The notes: generated from the letters alone by a model not told the origin. DNA of 64,000 bases from Climacium dendroides (GCA_950106755.1 OX467082.1:50858588-50922587); one strand, 5' to 3'; numbered from the stretch's first letter, positions 52,012 to 64,000 are shown. A program made the numbers and translations.

Positions 52012-55000
52012 TGGTGAGTTTCACATGGAGTAGCATTGAAGTCCTTGCATTCAATGTGTGCCTATTTTTTGGTTCCCCATTAGAGCTTTCGTTGCATATT
52101 TGTTTGGACCTTTCCCAAATAAATCCATAACTGGCCATTTGTGCATGAACATGGGGCCATGTTAAAAATTTCAATTACATTTTTTTTTGGTGAGTTTCAC
52201 ATGGAGTAGCATTGAAGTCCTTGCATTCAATGTGTGCCTATTTTTTGGTTCCCCATTAGAGCTTTCGTTGCATATTTGTTTGGACCTTTCCCAAATAAAT
52301 CCATAACTGGCCATTTGTGCATGAACATGGGGCCATGTTAAAAATTTCAATTACATTTTTTTTTGGTGAGTTTCACATGGAGTAGCATTGAAGTCCATGC
52401 ATTCAATGTGTGCCTATTTTTTGGTTCCCCATTAGAGCTTTCGTTGCATATTATTTTGGACCTTTCCCAAATAAATCCATAACTGGCCATTTGTGCATGA
52501 ACATGGGGCCATGTTAAAAATTTCAATTACATTTTTTTTTGGTGAGTTTCACATGGAGTACCATTGAAGACCTTGCATTCAACTCTTGCCTATTTTTTGG
52601 TTCCCCATTAGAGCTTTCGTTGCATATTATTTTGGACCTTTCCCAAATAAATCCATAACTGGCCATTTGTGCATGAACATGGGGCCATGTTAAAAATTTC
52701 AATTACATTTTTTTTTGGTGAGTTTCTCATGGAGTACCATTGAAGACCTTGCATTCAACTCTTGCCTATTTTTTGGTTCCCCATTAGAGGTTTCGTTGCA
52801 TATTATTTTGGACCTTTCCCAAATAAATCCATAACTGGCCATTTGTGCATGAACATGGGGCCATGTTAAAAATTTCAATTACATTTTTTTTTGGTGAGTT
52901 TCACATGGAGTAGCATTGAAGTCCTTGCATTCAATGTGTGCTTATTTTTTGGTTCCCCATTAGAGGTTTCGTTGCATATTATTTTGGACCTTTCCCAAAT
53001 AAATCCATAATTGGCCATTTGTGCATGAACATGAGGCCATGTTAAAAATTTCAATTACATTTTTTTTTGGTGAGTTTCTCATGGAGTACCATTGAAGACC
53101 TTGCATTCCACTTGTGCTTATTTTTGGATTCCCCATTAGAGCTTTCGTTGCATATTTGTTTGGACCTTTCCCAAATAAATCCATAACTGGCCATTTGTGC
53201 ATGAACATGGGGCCATGTTAAAAATTTCAATTACATTTTTTTTTGGTGAGTTTCACATGGAGTACCATTGAAGTCCTTGCATTCAATGTGTGCCTATTTT
53301 TTGGTTCCCCATTAGAGCTTTCGTTGCATATTATTTTGGACCTTTCCCAAATAAATCCATAACTGGCCATTTGTGCATGAACATGGGGCCATGTTAAAAA
53401 TTTCAATTACATTTTTTTTTGGTGAGTTTCACATGGAGTAGCATTGAAGTCCTTGCATTCAATGTGTGCCTATTTTTTGGTTCCCCATTAGAGCTTTCGT
53501 TGCATATTATTTTGGACCTTTCCCAAATAAATCCATAACTGGCCATTTGTGCATGAACATGGGGCCATGTTAAAAATTTCAATTACATTTTTTTTTGGTG
53601 AGTTTCACATGGAGTAGCATTGAAGTCCTTGCATTCAATGTGTGCCTATTTTTTGGTTCCCCATTAGAGCTTTCGTTGCATATTTGTTTGGACCTTTCCC
53701 AAATAAATCCATAACTGGCCATTTGTGCATGAACATGGGGCCATGTTAAAAATTTCAATTACATTTTTTTTTGGTGAGTTTCACATGGAGTAGCATTGAA
53801 GTCCTTGCATTCAATGTGTGCCTATTTTTTGGTTCCCCATTAGAGCTTTCGTTGCATATTTGTTTGGACCTTTCCCAAATAAATCCATAACTGGCCATTT
53901 GTGCATGAACATGGGGCCATGTTAAAAATTTCAATTACATTTTTTTTTGGTGAGTTTCACATGGAGTAGCATTGAAGTCCATGCATTCAATGTGTGCCTA
54001 TTTTTTGGTTCCCCATTAGAGCTTTCGTTGCATATTATTTTGGACCTTTCCCAAATAAATCCATAACTGGCCATTTGTGCATGAACATGGGGCCATGTTA
54101 AAAATTTCAATTACATTTTTTTTTGGTGAGTTTCACATGGAGTACCATTGAAGACCTTGCATTCAACTCTTGCCTATTTTTTGGTTCCCCATTAGAGCTT
54201 TCGTTGCATATTATTTTGGACCTTTCCCAAATAAATCCATAACTGGCCATTTGTGCATGAACATGGGGCCATGTTAAAAATTTCAATTACATTTTTTTTT
54301 GGTGAGTTTCACATGGAGTACCATTGAAGACCTTGCATTCAACTCTTGCCTATTTTTTGGTTCCCCATTAGAGGTTTCGTTGCATATTATTTTGGACCTT
54401 TCCCAAATAAATCCATAACTGGCCATTTGTGCATGAACATGGGGCCATGTTAAAAATTTCAATTACATTTTTTTTTGGTGAGTTTCACATGGAGTAGCAT
54501 TGAAGTCCTTGCATTCAATGTGTGCTTATTTTTTGGTTCCCCATTAGAGGTTTCGTTGCATATTATTTTGGACCTTTCCCAAATAAATCCATAATTGGCC
54601 ATTTGTGCATGAACATGAGGCCATGTTAAAAATTTCAATTACATTTTTTTTTGGTGAGTTTCTCATGGAGTACCATTGAAGACCTTGCATTCCACTTGTG
54701 CTTATTTTTGGATTCCCCATTAGAGCTTTCGTTGCATATTTGTTTGGACCTTTCCCAAATAAATCCATAACTGGCCATTTGTGCATGAACATGGGGCCAT
54801 GTTAAAAATTTCAATTACATTTTTTTTTGGTGAGTTTCACATGGAGTACCATTGAAGTCCTTGCATTCAATGTGTGCCTATTTTTTGGTTCCCCATTAGA
54901 GCTTTCGTTGCATATTATTTTGGACCTTTCCCAAATAAATCCATAACTGGCCATTTGTGCATGAACATGGGGCCATGTTAAAAATTTCAATTACATTTTT

Positions 55001-55376
55001 TTTTGGTGAGTTTCACATGGAGTAGCATTGAAGTCCTTGCATTCAATGTGTGCCTATTTTTTGGTTCCCCATTAGAGCTTTCGTTGCATATTATTTTGGA
55101 CCTTTCCCAAATAAATCCATAACTGGCCATTTGTGCATGAACATGGGGCCATGTTAAAAATTTCAATTACATTTTTTTTTGGTGAGTTTCACATGGAGTA
55201 GCATTGAAGTCCTTGCATTCAATGTGTGCCTATTTTTTGGTTCCCCATTAGAGCTTTCGTTGCATATTTGTTTGGACCTTTCCCAAATAAATCCATAACT
55301 GGCCATTTGTGCATGAACATGGGGCCATGTTAAAAATTTCAATTACATTTTTTTTTGGTGAGTTTCACATGGAGTA
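51939..55376. repeat. 9-monomer (1,584-bp) tandem duplication, about 2.2 copies
   Basis: Bases 51,939-53,792 match 53,523-55,376 with one difference found (T52727 against A54311). GTCCATGC at 52,397 and 53,981 and the T35/A58 monomer with GCATTCCACTTG are shared markers. The limits are T/C at 51,938/53,522 and G/C at 53,793/55,377. Confidence 0.88.
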
Positions 55377-57556
55377 CCATTGAAGACCTTGCATTCAACT
55401 CTTGCCTATTTTTTGGTTCCCCATTAGAGCTTTCGTTGCATATTTGTTTGGACCTTTCCCAAATAAATCCATAACTGGCCATTTGTGCATGAACATGGGG
55501 CCATGTTAAAAATTTCAATTACATTTTTTTTTGGTGAGTTTCACATGGAGTACCATTGAAGACCTTGCATTCAACTCTTGCCTATTTTTTGGTTCCCCAT
55601 TAGAGCTTTCGTTGCATATTATTTTGGACCTTTCCCAAATAAATCCATAACTGGCCATTTGTGCATGAACATGGGGCCATGTTAAAAATTTCAATTACAT
55701 TTTTTTTTGGTGAGGTTCTCATGGAGTACCATTGAAGACCTTGCATTCAACTTGTGCTTATTTTTTGGTTCCCCATTAGAGCTTTCGATGCATATTTGTT
55801 TGGACCTTTCCCAAATAAATCCATAACTGGCCATTTGTGCATGAACATGGGGCCATGTTAAAAATTTCAATTACATTTTTTTTTGGTGAGTTTCACATGG
55901 AGTAGCATTGAAGTCCTTGCATTCAATGTGTGCCTATTTTTTGGTTCCCCATTAGAGCTTTCGTTGCATATTTGTTTGGACCTTTCCCAAATAAATCCAT
56001 AACTGGCCATTTGTGCATGAACATGGGGCCATGTTAAAAATTTCAATTACATTTTTTTTTGGTGAGTTTCTCATGGAGTACCATTGAAGACCTTGCATTC
56101 AACTTGTGCTTATTTTTCGGTTCCCCATTCGAGCTTTCGATGCATATTTGTTTGGACCTTTCCCAAATAAATCCATAACTGGCCATTTGTGCATGAACAT
56201 GGGGCCATGTTAAAAATTTCAATTACATTTTTTTTTGGTGAGTTTCACATGGAGTACCATTGAAGTCCTTGCATTCAATGTGTGCCTATTTTTTGGTTCC
56301 CCATTAGAGCTTTCGTTGCATATTATTTTGGACCTTTCCCAAATAAATCCATAACTGGCCATTTGTGCATGAACATGGGGCCATGTTAAAAATTTCAATT
56401 ACATTTTTTTTTGGTGAGTTTCACATGGAGTACCATTGAAGACCTTGCATTCAACTCTTGCCTATTTTTTGGTTCCCCATTAGAGGTTTCGTTGCATATT
56501 ATTTTGGACCTTTCCCAAATAAATCCATAACTGGCCATTTGTGCATGAACATGGGGCCATGTTAAAAATTTCAATTACATTTTTTTTTGGTGAGTTTCAC
56601 ATGGAGTAGCATTGAAGTCCTTGCATTCAATGTGTGCTTATTTTTTGGTTCCCCATTAGAGGTTTCGTTGCATATTATTTTGGACCTTTCCCAAATAAAT
56701 CCATAATTGGCCATTTGTGCATGAACATGAGGCCATGTTAAAAATTTCAATTACATTTTTTTTTGGTGAGTTTCTCATGGAGTACCATTGAAGACCTTGC
56801 ATTCCACTTGTGCTTATTTTTGGATTCCCCATTAGAGCTTTCGTTGCATATTTGTTTGGACCTTTCCCAAATAAATCCATAACTGGCCATTTGTGCATGA
56901 ACATGGGGCCATGTTAAAAATTTCAATTACATTTTTTTTTGGTGAGTTTCACATGGAGTACCATTGAAGTCCTTGCATTCAATGTGTGCCTATTTTTTGG
57001 TTCCCCATTAGAGCTTTCGTTGCATATTATTTTGGACCTTTCCCAAATAAATCCATAACTGGCCATTTGTGCATGAACATGGGGCCATGTTAAAAATTTC
57101 AATTACATTTTTTTTTGGTGAGTTTCACATGGAGTAGCATTGAAGTCCTTGCATTCAATGTGTGCCTATTTTTTGGTTCCCCATTAGAGCTTTCGTTGCA
57201 TATTATTTTGGACCTTTCCCAAATAAATCCATAACTGGCCATTTGTGCATGAACATGGGGCCATGTTAAAAATTTCAATTACATTTTTTTTTGGTGAGTT
57301 TCACATGGAGTAGCATTGAAGTCCTTGCATTCAATGTGTGCCTATTTTTTGGTTCCCCATTAGAGCTTTCGTTGCATATTTGTTTGGACCTTTCCCAAAT
57401 AAATCCATAACTGGCCATTTGTGCATGAACATGGGGCCATGTTAAAAATTTCAATTACATTTTTTTTTGGTGAGTTTCACATGGAGTACCATTGAAGACC
57501 TTGCATTCAACTCTTGCCTATTTTTTGGTTCCCCATTAGAGCTTTCGTTGCATATT
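54171..57556. repeat. 12-monomer (2,112-bp) duplication
   Basis: Bases 54,171-55,444 match 56,283-57,556 with no difference seen. It reuses the right part of the 9-mer duplication, including the T35/A58 plus GCATTCCACTTG monomer, so it came after that event or shares its source. Confidence 0.85.
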
Positions 57557-60500
57557 ATTTTGGACCTTTCCCAAATAAATCCATAACTGGCCATTTGTGC
57601 ATGAACATGGGGCCATGTTAAAAATTTCAATTACATTTTTTTTTGGTGAGTTTCTCATGGAGTACCATTGAAGACCTTGCATTCAACTTGTGCTTATTTT
57701 TTGGTTCCCCATTCGAGCTTTCGATGCATATTTGTTTGGACCTTTCCCAAATAAATCCATAACTGGCCATTTGTGCATGAACATGGGGCCATGTTAAAAA
57801 TTTCAATTACATTTTTTTTTGGTGAGTTTCACATGGAGTAGCATTGAAGTCCTTGCATTCAATGTGTGCCTATTTTTTGGTTCCCCATTAGAGCTTTCGT
57901 TGCATATTATTTTGGACCTTTCCCAAATAAATCCATAACTGGCCATTTGTGCATGAACATGGGGCCATGTTAAAAATTTCAATTACATTTTTTTTTGGTG
58001 AGTTTCACATGGAGTACCATTGAAGACCTTGCATTCAACTCTTGCCTATTTTTTGGTTCCCCATTAGAGCTTTCGTTGCATATTATTTTGGACCTTTCCC
58101 AAATAAATCCATAATTGGCCATTTGTGCATGAACATGGGGCCATGTTAAAAATTTCAATTAAATTTTTTTTTGGTGAGTTTCACATGGAGTACCATTGAA
58201 GACCTTGCATTCAACTTGTGCTTATTTTTTGATTCTTCATTAGAGCTTTCGTTGCATATTTGTTTGGACCTTTCCCAAATAAATCCATAATTGGCCATTT
58301 GTGCATGAACATGGGGCCATGTTAAAAATTTCAATTACATTTTTTTTTGGTGAGTTTCACATGGAGTACCATTGAAGACCTTGCATTCAACTCTTGCCTA
58401 TTTTTTGGTTCCCCATTAGAGCTTTCGATGCATATTTGTTTGGACCTTTCCCAAATAAATCCATAACTGGCCATTTGTGCATGAACATGGGGCCATGTTA
58501 AAAATTTCAATTACATTTTTTTTTGGTGAGTTTCACATGGAGTACCATTGAAGACCTTGCATTCAACTTGTGCCTATTTTTTTGGATCCCCATTAGAGCT
58601 TTCAATGCATACTTGTTTGGACCTTTCCCAAATAAATCCATAATTGGCCATTTGTGCATGAACATGGGGCCATGTTAAAAATTTCAATTAAATTTTTTTT
58701 TGGTGAGTTTCACATGGAGTACCATTGAAGACCTTGCATTCAACTCTTGCCTATTTTTTGGTTCCCCATTAGAGCTTTCGTTGCATATTATTTTGGACCT
58801 TTCCCAAATAAATCCATAATTGGCCATTTGTGCATGAACATGGGGCCATGTTAAAAATTTCAATTACATTTTTTTTTGGTGAGTTTCACATGGAGTAGCA
58901 TTGAAGTCCTTGCATTCAATGTGTGCCTATTTTTTGGTTCCCCATTAGAGCTTTCGTTGCATATTTGTTTGGACCTTTCCCAAATAAATCCATAACTGGC
59001 CATTTGTGCATGAACATGGGGCCATGTTAAAAATTTCAATTACATTTTTTTTTGGTGAGTTTCACATGGAGTACCATTGAAGACCTTGCATTCAACTCTT
59101 GCCTATTTTTTGGTTCCCCATTAGAGCTTTCGTTGCATATTTGTTTGGACCTTTCCCAAATAAATCCATAACTGGCCATTTGTGCATGAACATGGGGCCA
59201 TGTTAAAAATTTCAATTACATTTTTTTTTGGTGAGTTTCACATGGAGTACCATTGAAGACCTTGCATTCAACTCTTGCCTATTTTTTGGTTCCCCATTAG
59301 AGCTTTCGTTGCATATTATTTTGGACCTTTCCCAAATAAATCCATAACTGGCCATTTGTGCATGAACATGGGGCCATGTTAAAAATTTCAATTACATTTT
59401 TTTTTGGTGAGGTTCTCATGGAGTACCATTGAAGACCTTGCATTCAACTTGTGCTTATTTTTTGGTTCCCCATTAGAGCTTTCGATGCATATTTGTTTGG
59501 ACCTTTCCCAAATAAATCCATAACTGGCCATTTGTGCATGAACATGGGGCCATGTTAAAAATTTCAATTACATTTTTTTTTGGTGAGTTTCACATGGAGT
59601 AGCATTGAAGTCCTTGCATTCAATGTGTGCCTATTTTTTGGTTCCCCATTAGAGCTTTCGTTGCATATTTGTTTGGACCTTTCCCAAATAAATCCATAAC
59701 TGGCCATTTGTGCATGAACATGGGGCCATGTTAAAAATTTCAATTACATTTTTTTTTGGTGAGTTTCTCATGGAGTACCATTGAAGACCTTGCATTCAAC
59801 TTGTGCTTATTTTTCGGTTCCCCATTCGAGCTTTCGATGCATATTTGTTTGGACCTTTCCCAAATAAATCCATAACTGGCCATTTGTGCATGAACATGGG
59901 GCCATGTTAAAAATTTCAATTACATTTTTTTTTGGTGAGTTTCACATGGAGTACCATTGAAGTCCTTGCATTCAATGTGTGCCTATTTTTTGGTTCCCCA
60001 TTAGAGCTTTCGTTGCATATTATTTTGGACCTTTCCCAAATAAATCCATAACTGGCCATTTGTGCATGAACATGGGGCCATGTTAAAAATTTCAATTACA
60101 TTTTTTTTTGGTGAGTTTCACATGGAGTACCATTGAAGACCTTGCATTCAACTCTTGCCTATTTTTTGGTTCCCCATTAGAGGTTTCGTTGCATATTATT
60201 TTGGACCTTTCCCAAATAAATCCATAACTGGCCATTTGTGCATGAACATGGGGCCATGTTAAAAATTTCAATTACATTTTTTTTTGGTGAGTTTCACATG
60301 GAGTAGCATTGAAGTCCTTGCATTCAATGTGTGCTTATTTTTTGGTTCCCCATTAGAGGTTTCGTTGCATATTATTTTGGACCTTTCCCAAATAAATCCA
60401 TAATTGGCCATTTGTGCATGAACATGAGGCCATGTTAAAAATTTCAATTACATTTTTTTTTGGTGAGTTTCTCATGGAGTACCATTGAAGACCTTGCATT

Positions 60501-62563
60501 CCACTTGTGCTTATTTTTGGATTCCCCATTAGAGCTTTCGTTGCATATTTGTTTGGACCTTTCCCAAATAAATCCATAACTGGCCATTTGTGCATGAACA
60601 TGGGGCCATGTTAAAAATTTCAATTACATTTTTTTTTGGTGAGTTTCACATGGAGTACCATTGAAGTCCTTGCATTCAATGTGTGCCTATTTTTTGGTTC
60701 CCCATTAGAGCTTTCGTTGCATATTATTTTGGACCTTTCCCAAATAAATCCATAACTGGCCATTTGTGCATGAACATGGGGCCATGTTAAAAATTTCAAT
60801 TACATTTTTTTTTGGTGAGTTTCACATGGAGTAGCATTGAAGTCCTTGCATTCAATGTGTGCCTATTTTTTGGTTCCCCATTAGAGCTTTCGTTGCATAT
60901 TATTTTGGACCTTTCCCAAATAAATCCATAACTGGCCATTTGTGCATGAACATGGGGCCATGTTAAAAATTTCAATTACATTTTTTTTTGGTGAGTTTCA
61001 CATGGAGTAGCATTGAAGTCCTTGCATTCAATGTGTGCCTATTTTTTGGTTCCCCATTAGAGCTTTCGTTGCATATTTGTTTGGACCTTTCCCAAATAAA
61101 TCCATAACTGGCCATTTGTGCATGAACATGGGGCCATGTTAAAAATTTCAATTACATTTTTTTTTGGTGAGTTTCACATGGAGTACCATTGAAGACCTTG
61201 CATTCAACTCTTGCCTATTTTTTGGTTCCCCATTAGAGCTTTCGTTGCATATTATTTTGGACCTTTCCCAAATAAATCCATAACTGGCCATTTGTGCATG
61301 AACATGGGGCCATGTTAAAAATTTCAATTACATTTTTTTTTGGTGAGTTTCTCATGGAGTACCATTGAAGACCTTGCATTCAACTTGTGCTTATTTTTTG
61401 GTTCCCCATTCGAGCTTTCGATGCATATTTGTTTGGACCTTTCCCAAATAAATCCATAACTGGCCATTTGTGCATGAACATGGGGCCATGTTAAAAATTT
61501 CAATTACATTTTTTTTTGGTGAGTTTCACATGGAGTAGCATTGAAGTCCTTGCATTCAATGTGTGCCTATTTTTTGGTTCCCCATTAGAGCTTTCGTTGC
61601 ATATTATTTTGGACCTTTCCCAAATAAATCCATAACTGGCCATTTGTGCATGAACATGGGGCCATGTTAAAAATTTCAATTACATTTTTTTTTGGTGAGT
61701 TTCACATGGAGTACCATTGAAGACCTTGCATTCAACTCTTGCCTATTTTTTGGTTCCCCATTAGAGCTTTCGTTGCATATTATTTTGGACCTTTCCCAAA
61801 TAAATCCATAATTGGCCATTTGTGCATGAACATGGGGCCATGTTAAAAATTTCAATTAAATTTTTTTTTGGTGAGTTTCACATGGAGTACCATTGAAGAC
61901 CTTGCATTCAACTTGTGCTTATTTTTTGATTCTTCATTAGAGCTTTCGTTGCATATTTGTTTGGACCTTTCCCAAATAAATCCATAATTGGCCATTTGTG
62001 CATGAACATGGGGCCATGTTAAAAATTTCAATTACATTTTTTTTTGGTGAGTTTCACATGGAGTACCATTGAAGACCTTGCATTCAACTCTTGCCTATTT
62101 TTTGGTTCCCCATTAGAGCTTTCGATGCATATTTGTTTGGACCTTTCCCAAATAAATCCATAACTGGCCATTTGTGCATGAACATGGGGCCATGTTAAAA
62201 ATTTCAATTACATTTTTTTTTGGTGAGTTTCACATGGAGTACCATTGAAGACCTTGCATTCAACTTGTGCCTATTTTTTTGGATCCCCATTAGAGCTTTC
62301 AATGCATACTTGTTTGGACCTTTCCCAAATAAATCCATAATTGGCCATTTGTGCATGAACATGGGGCCATGTTAAAAATTTCAATTAAATTTTTTTTTGG
62401 TGAGTTTCACATGGAGTACCATTGAAGACCTTGCATTCAACTCTTGCCTATTTTTTGGTTCCCCATTAGAGCTTTCGTTGCATATTATTTTGGACCTTTC
62501 CCAAATAAATCCATAATTGGCCATTTGTGCATGAACATGGGGCCATGTTAAAAATTTCAATTA
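55124..62563. repeat. 21-monomer (3,697-bp) tandem duplication, two full copies
   Basis: Bases 55,124-58,866 match 58,821-62,563 over 3,743 bp with no difference that I found. The unit is 21 x 176 + 1 bp; the extra base is one added T before GGATCC (near 58,581, copied near 62,278). Limits are C55123 against T58820 and C58867 against A62564. The unit contains the earlier 12-mer material. It is the longest near-perfect tandem duplication in the window and is either very recent or an assembly duplication. Confidence 0.9.
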
Positions 62564-63147
62564 AATTTTCTTTTGGTGAGTTTCACATGGAGTACCATTG
62601 AAGACCTTGCATTCAACTTGTGCTTATTTTTTGATTCTTCATTAGAGCTTTCGTTGCATATTTGTTTGGACCTTTCCCAAATAAATCCATAATTGGCCAT
62701 TTGTGCATGAACATGGGGCCATGTTAAAAATTTCAATTACATTTTTTTTTGGTGAGTTTCACATGGAGTACCATTGAAGACCTTGCATTCAACTCTTGCC
62801 TATTTTTTGGTTCCCCATTAGAGCTTTCGATGCATATTTGTTTGGACCTTTCCCAAATAAATCCATAACTGGCCATTTGTGCATGAACATGGGGCCATGT
62901 TAAAAATTTCAATTACATTTTTTTTTGGTGAGTTTCACATGGAGTACCATTGAAGACCTTGCATTCAACTTGTGCCTATTTTTTTGGATCCCCATTAGAG
63001 CTTTCAATGCATACTTGTTTGGACCTTTCCCAAATAAATCCATAATTGGCCATTTGTGCATGAACATGGGGCCATGTTAAAAATTTCAATTAAATTTTTT
63101 TTTGGTGAGTTTCACATGGAGTACCATTGAAGACCTTGCATTCAACT
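61683..63147. repeat. 4-monomer module (705 bp), local doublet
   Basis: Bases 61,683-62,442 match 62,388-63,147 with one change seen (a C in the T tract near 62,570). A further copy lies around 58,000-58,750. The module contains GATTCTTCATT (about 58,223, 61,928 and 62,633), the extra-T TTTTTTTGGATCC, and TTTCAATGCATACTTG, none seen in the first 58 kb. Confidence 0.85.
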
Positions 63148-63419
63148 TGTGCCTATTTTTTGGTTCCCCATTAGAGCTTTCGTTGCATATTATTTTGGAC
63201 CTTTCCCAAATAAATCCATAACTGGCCATTTGTGCATGAACATGGGGCCATGTTAAAAATTTCAATTACATTTTTTTTTGGTGAGTTTCTCATGGAGTAC
63301 CATTGAAGACCTTGCATTCAACTCTTGCCTATTTTTTGGTTCCCCATTAGAGCTTTCGTTGCATATTATTTTGGACCTTTCCCAAATAAATCCATAACTG
63401 GCCATTTGTGCATGAACAT

Positions 63420-63480
63420 GGGGCCATGTTAAAAATTTCAATTACATTTTTTTTTTGGTGAGTTTCACATGGAGTACCAT
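63420..63480. repeat. Monomer with T10 tract (+1 bp)
   Basis: The T tract before GGTGAG near 63,447 has ten T instead of the usual nine, shifting array phase by one. It is the last of four +1 changes in the window. A homopolymer length error in sequencing is a reasonable alternative. Confidence 0.65.
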
Positions 63481-64000
63481 TGAAGACCTTGCATTCAACT
63501 CTTGCCTATTTTTTGGTTCCCCATTAGAGCTTTCGTTGCATATTATTTTGGACCTTTCCCAAATAAATCCATAACTGGCCATTTGTGCATGAACATGGGG
63601 CCATGTTAAAAATTTCAATTACATTTTTTTTTGGTGAGTTTCTCATGGAGTACCATTGAAGACCTTGCATTCAACTTGTGCTTATTTTTTGGTTCCCCAT
63701 TCGAGCTTTCGTTGCATATTTGTTTGGACCTTTCCCAAATAAATCCATAACTGGCCATTTGTGCATGAACATGGGGCCATGTTAAAAATTTCAATTACAT
63801 TTTTTTTTGGTGAGTTTCTCATGGAGTACCATTGAAGACCTTGCATTCAACTTGTGCTTATTTTTCGGTTCCCCATTCGAGCTTTCGATGCATATTTGTT
63901 TGGACCTTTCCCAATTAAATCCATAACTGGCCATTTGTGCATGAACATGGGGCCATGTTAAAAATTTCAATTAAATTTTTTTTTGGTGAGTTTCACATGG

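Larger units (their letters stand above)
1..64000. repeat. 176-bp tandem satellite array filling the window
   Basis: The motif GACCTTTCCC starts at 11, 187 and 363 and then every 176 bp; at 58,443 it is exactly 332 periods from the first, and at 63,903 it is 363 periods plus 4 bp. All copies are direct repeats. Neighbouring monomers differ by substitutions at a limited set of positions, so I estimate roughly 90-99% identity between copies. No unique sequence, transposon or gene interrupts the array. The monomer is about 36% G+C. A length near one nucleosome repeat, AT richness, homogeneity and higher-order duplications are known features of centromeric and pericentromeric satellites of plants and animals. 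The centromere role is inference; a subtelomeric or interstitial heterochromatin block is possible. I do not recognise the family, and both ends run off the window. Confidence 0.98.

Noticed and set aside
50848..60601. Identical or near-identical 82-codon minus-strand open frames at 50,848, 51,728, 52,960, 54,544, 56,656 and 60,353
   Set aside because: They are satellite sequence read through about 1.4 monomers. 176 is not a multiple of 3, so each monomer changes frame and the same peptide segment (FNMAPCSCTNGQLWIYLGK and its frame-shifted relative) repeats. Their identity comes from the 5-, 9-, 12- and 21-monomer duplications. No promoter, homologous protein or start context was seen.
1..64000. 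CRISPR array
   Set aside because: The repetition is regular, but there are no unique spacers: the entire 176-bp unit is conserved, far longer than a CRISPR repeat-spacer unit.
1..64000. rDNA spacer, telomere repeat or microsatellite
   Set aside because: No rRNA-like sequence, no TTTAGGG/TTAGGG-type runs, and the unit is a complex 176-mer.
1..64000. Assignment to a named satellite (Arabidopsis 178-bp, Brassica 176-bp, cucurbit 177-bp, human alpha 171-bp)
   Set aside because: Lengths are similar but I could not match the sequence of this monomer to any of these from what I know; similar length alone is not evidence.

Overview
The whole window is one uninterrupted satellite DNA array. A 176-bp, AT-rich monomer (about 36% G+C by hand count of one copy) is repeated head-to-tail, always in the same orientation, from the first base to the last: 363 complete monomers plus about 108 bp. 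I see no protein-coding gene, RNA gene, transposon, CRISPR array or unique sequence. A 176-bp unit (close to one nucleosome repeat), AT richness, A/T tracts, a short dyad in each monomer and higher-order structure are typical of eukaryotic centromeric or other heterochromatic satellites, most often plant or animal. I do not recognise the monomer as any named satellite, so the species is left open.

Monomer layout (position 1 = window base 1): 1-81 is nearly invariant and holds two GGCC sites and a 16-bp dyad (52-67); 82-93 is a T tract with a variable base at 82; 94-176 carries most diagnostic substitutions. Three main monomer families recur. Family A: TAGCATTGAAGTCC with AATGTGTG. Family B: TCTCATGGAGTACC with AACTTGTG, often ending ATTCGAGCTTTCGATG. 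Family C: TCACATGGAGTACC with AACTCTTG. A fourth, D, has TCTCATGAAC and is confined to the first ~23 kb.

Layout: 0-22 kb is rich in C-to-T at monomer position 82 and in family D, with 11-, 13- and 16-monomer tandem duplications. 18-30 kb is a patchwork of 8-, 10-, 12-, 13- and 15-monomer duplications. 30.8-40.6 kb holds two paralogous blocks 5,280 bp apart whose length difference is fully explained by one 6-mer, one 4-mer and one single-monomer copy-number change. 40.2-43.7 kb has a 5-mer (A-C-B-A-B) repeated three times. 45.6-46.9 kb has a 4-mer doublet. 50.7-62.6 kb has nested 5-, 9-, 12- and 21-monomer duplications. 58-63.2 kb carries a distinct module with extra variants and the first length changes.

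Read together, this is an array evolving by repeated in-register unequal exchange or break-induced duplication of blocks from 1 to 30 monomers, with almost no indels: all 332 monomer steps up to 58,443 keep exact 176-bp register, and only four +1 insertions occur in the whole window. Nothing here supports an undescribed gene system; what deserves attention is the satellite itself and its mosaic higher-order organisation. All comparisons were made by eye, so difference counts are minimum estimates.
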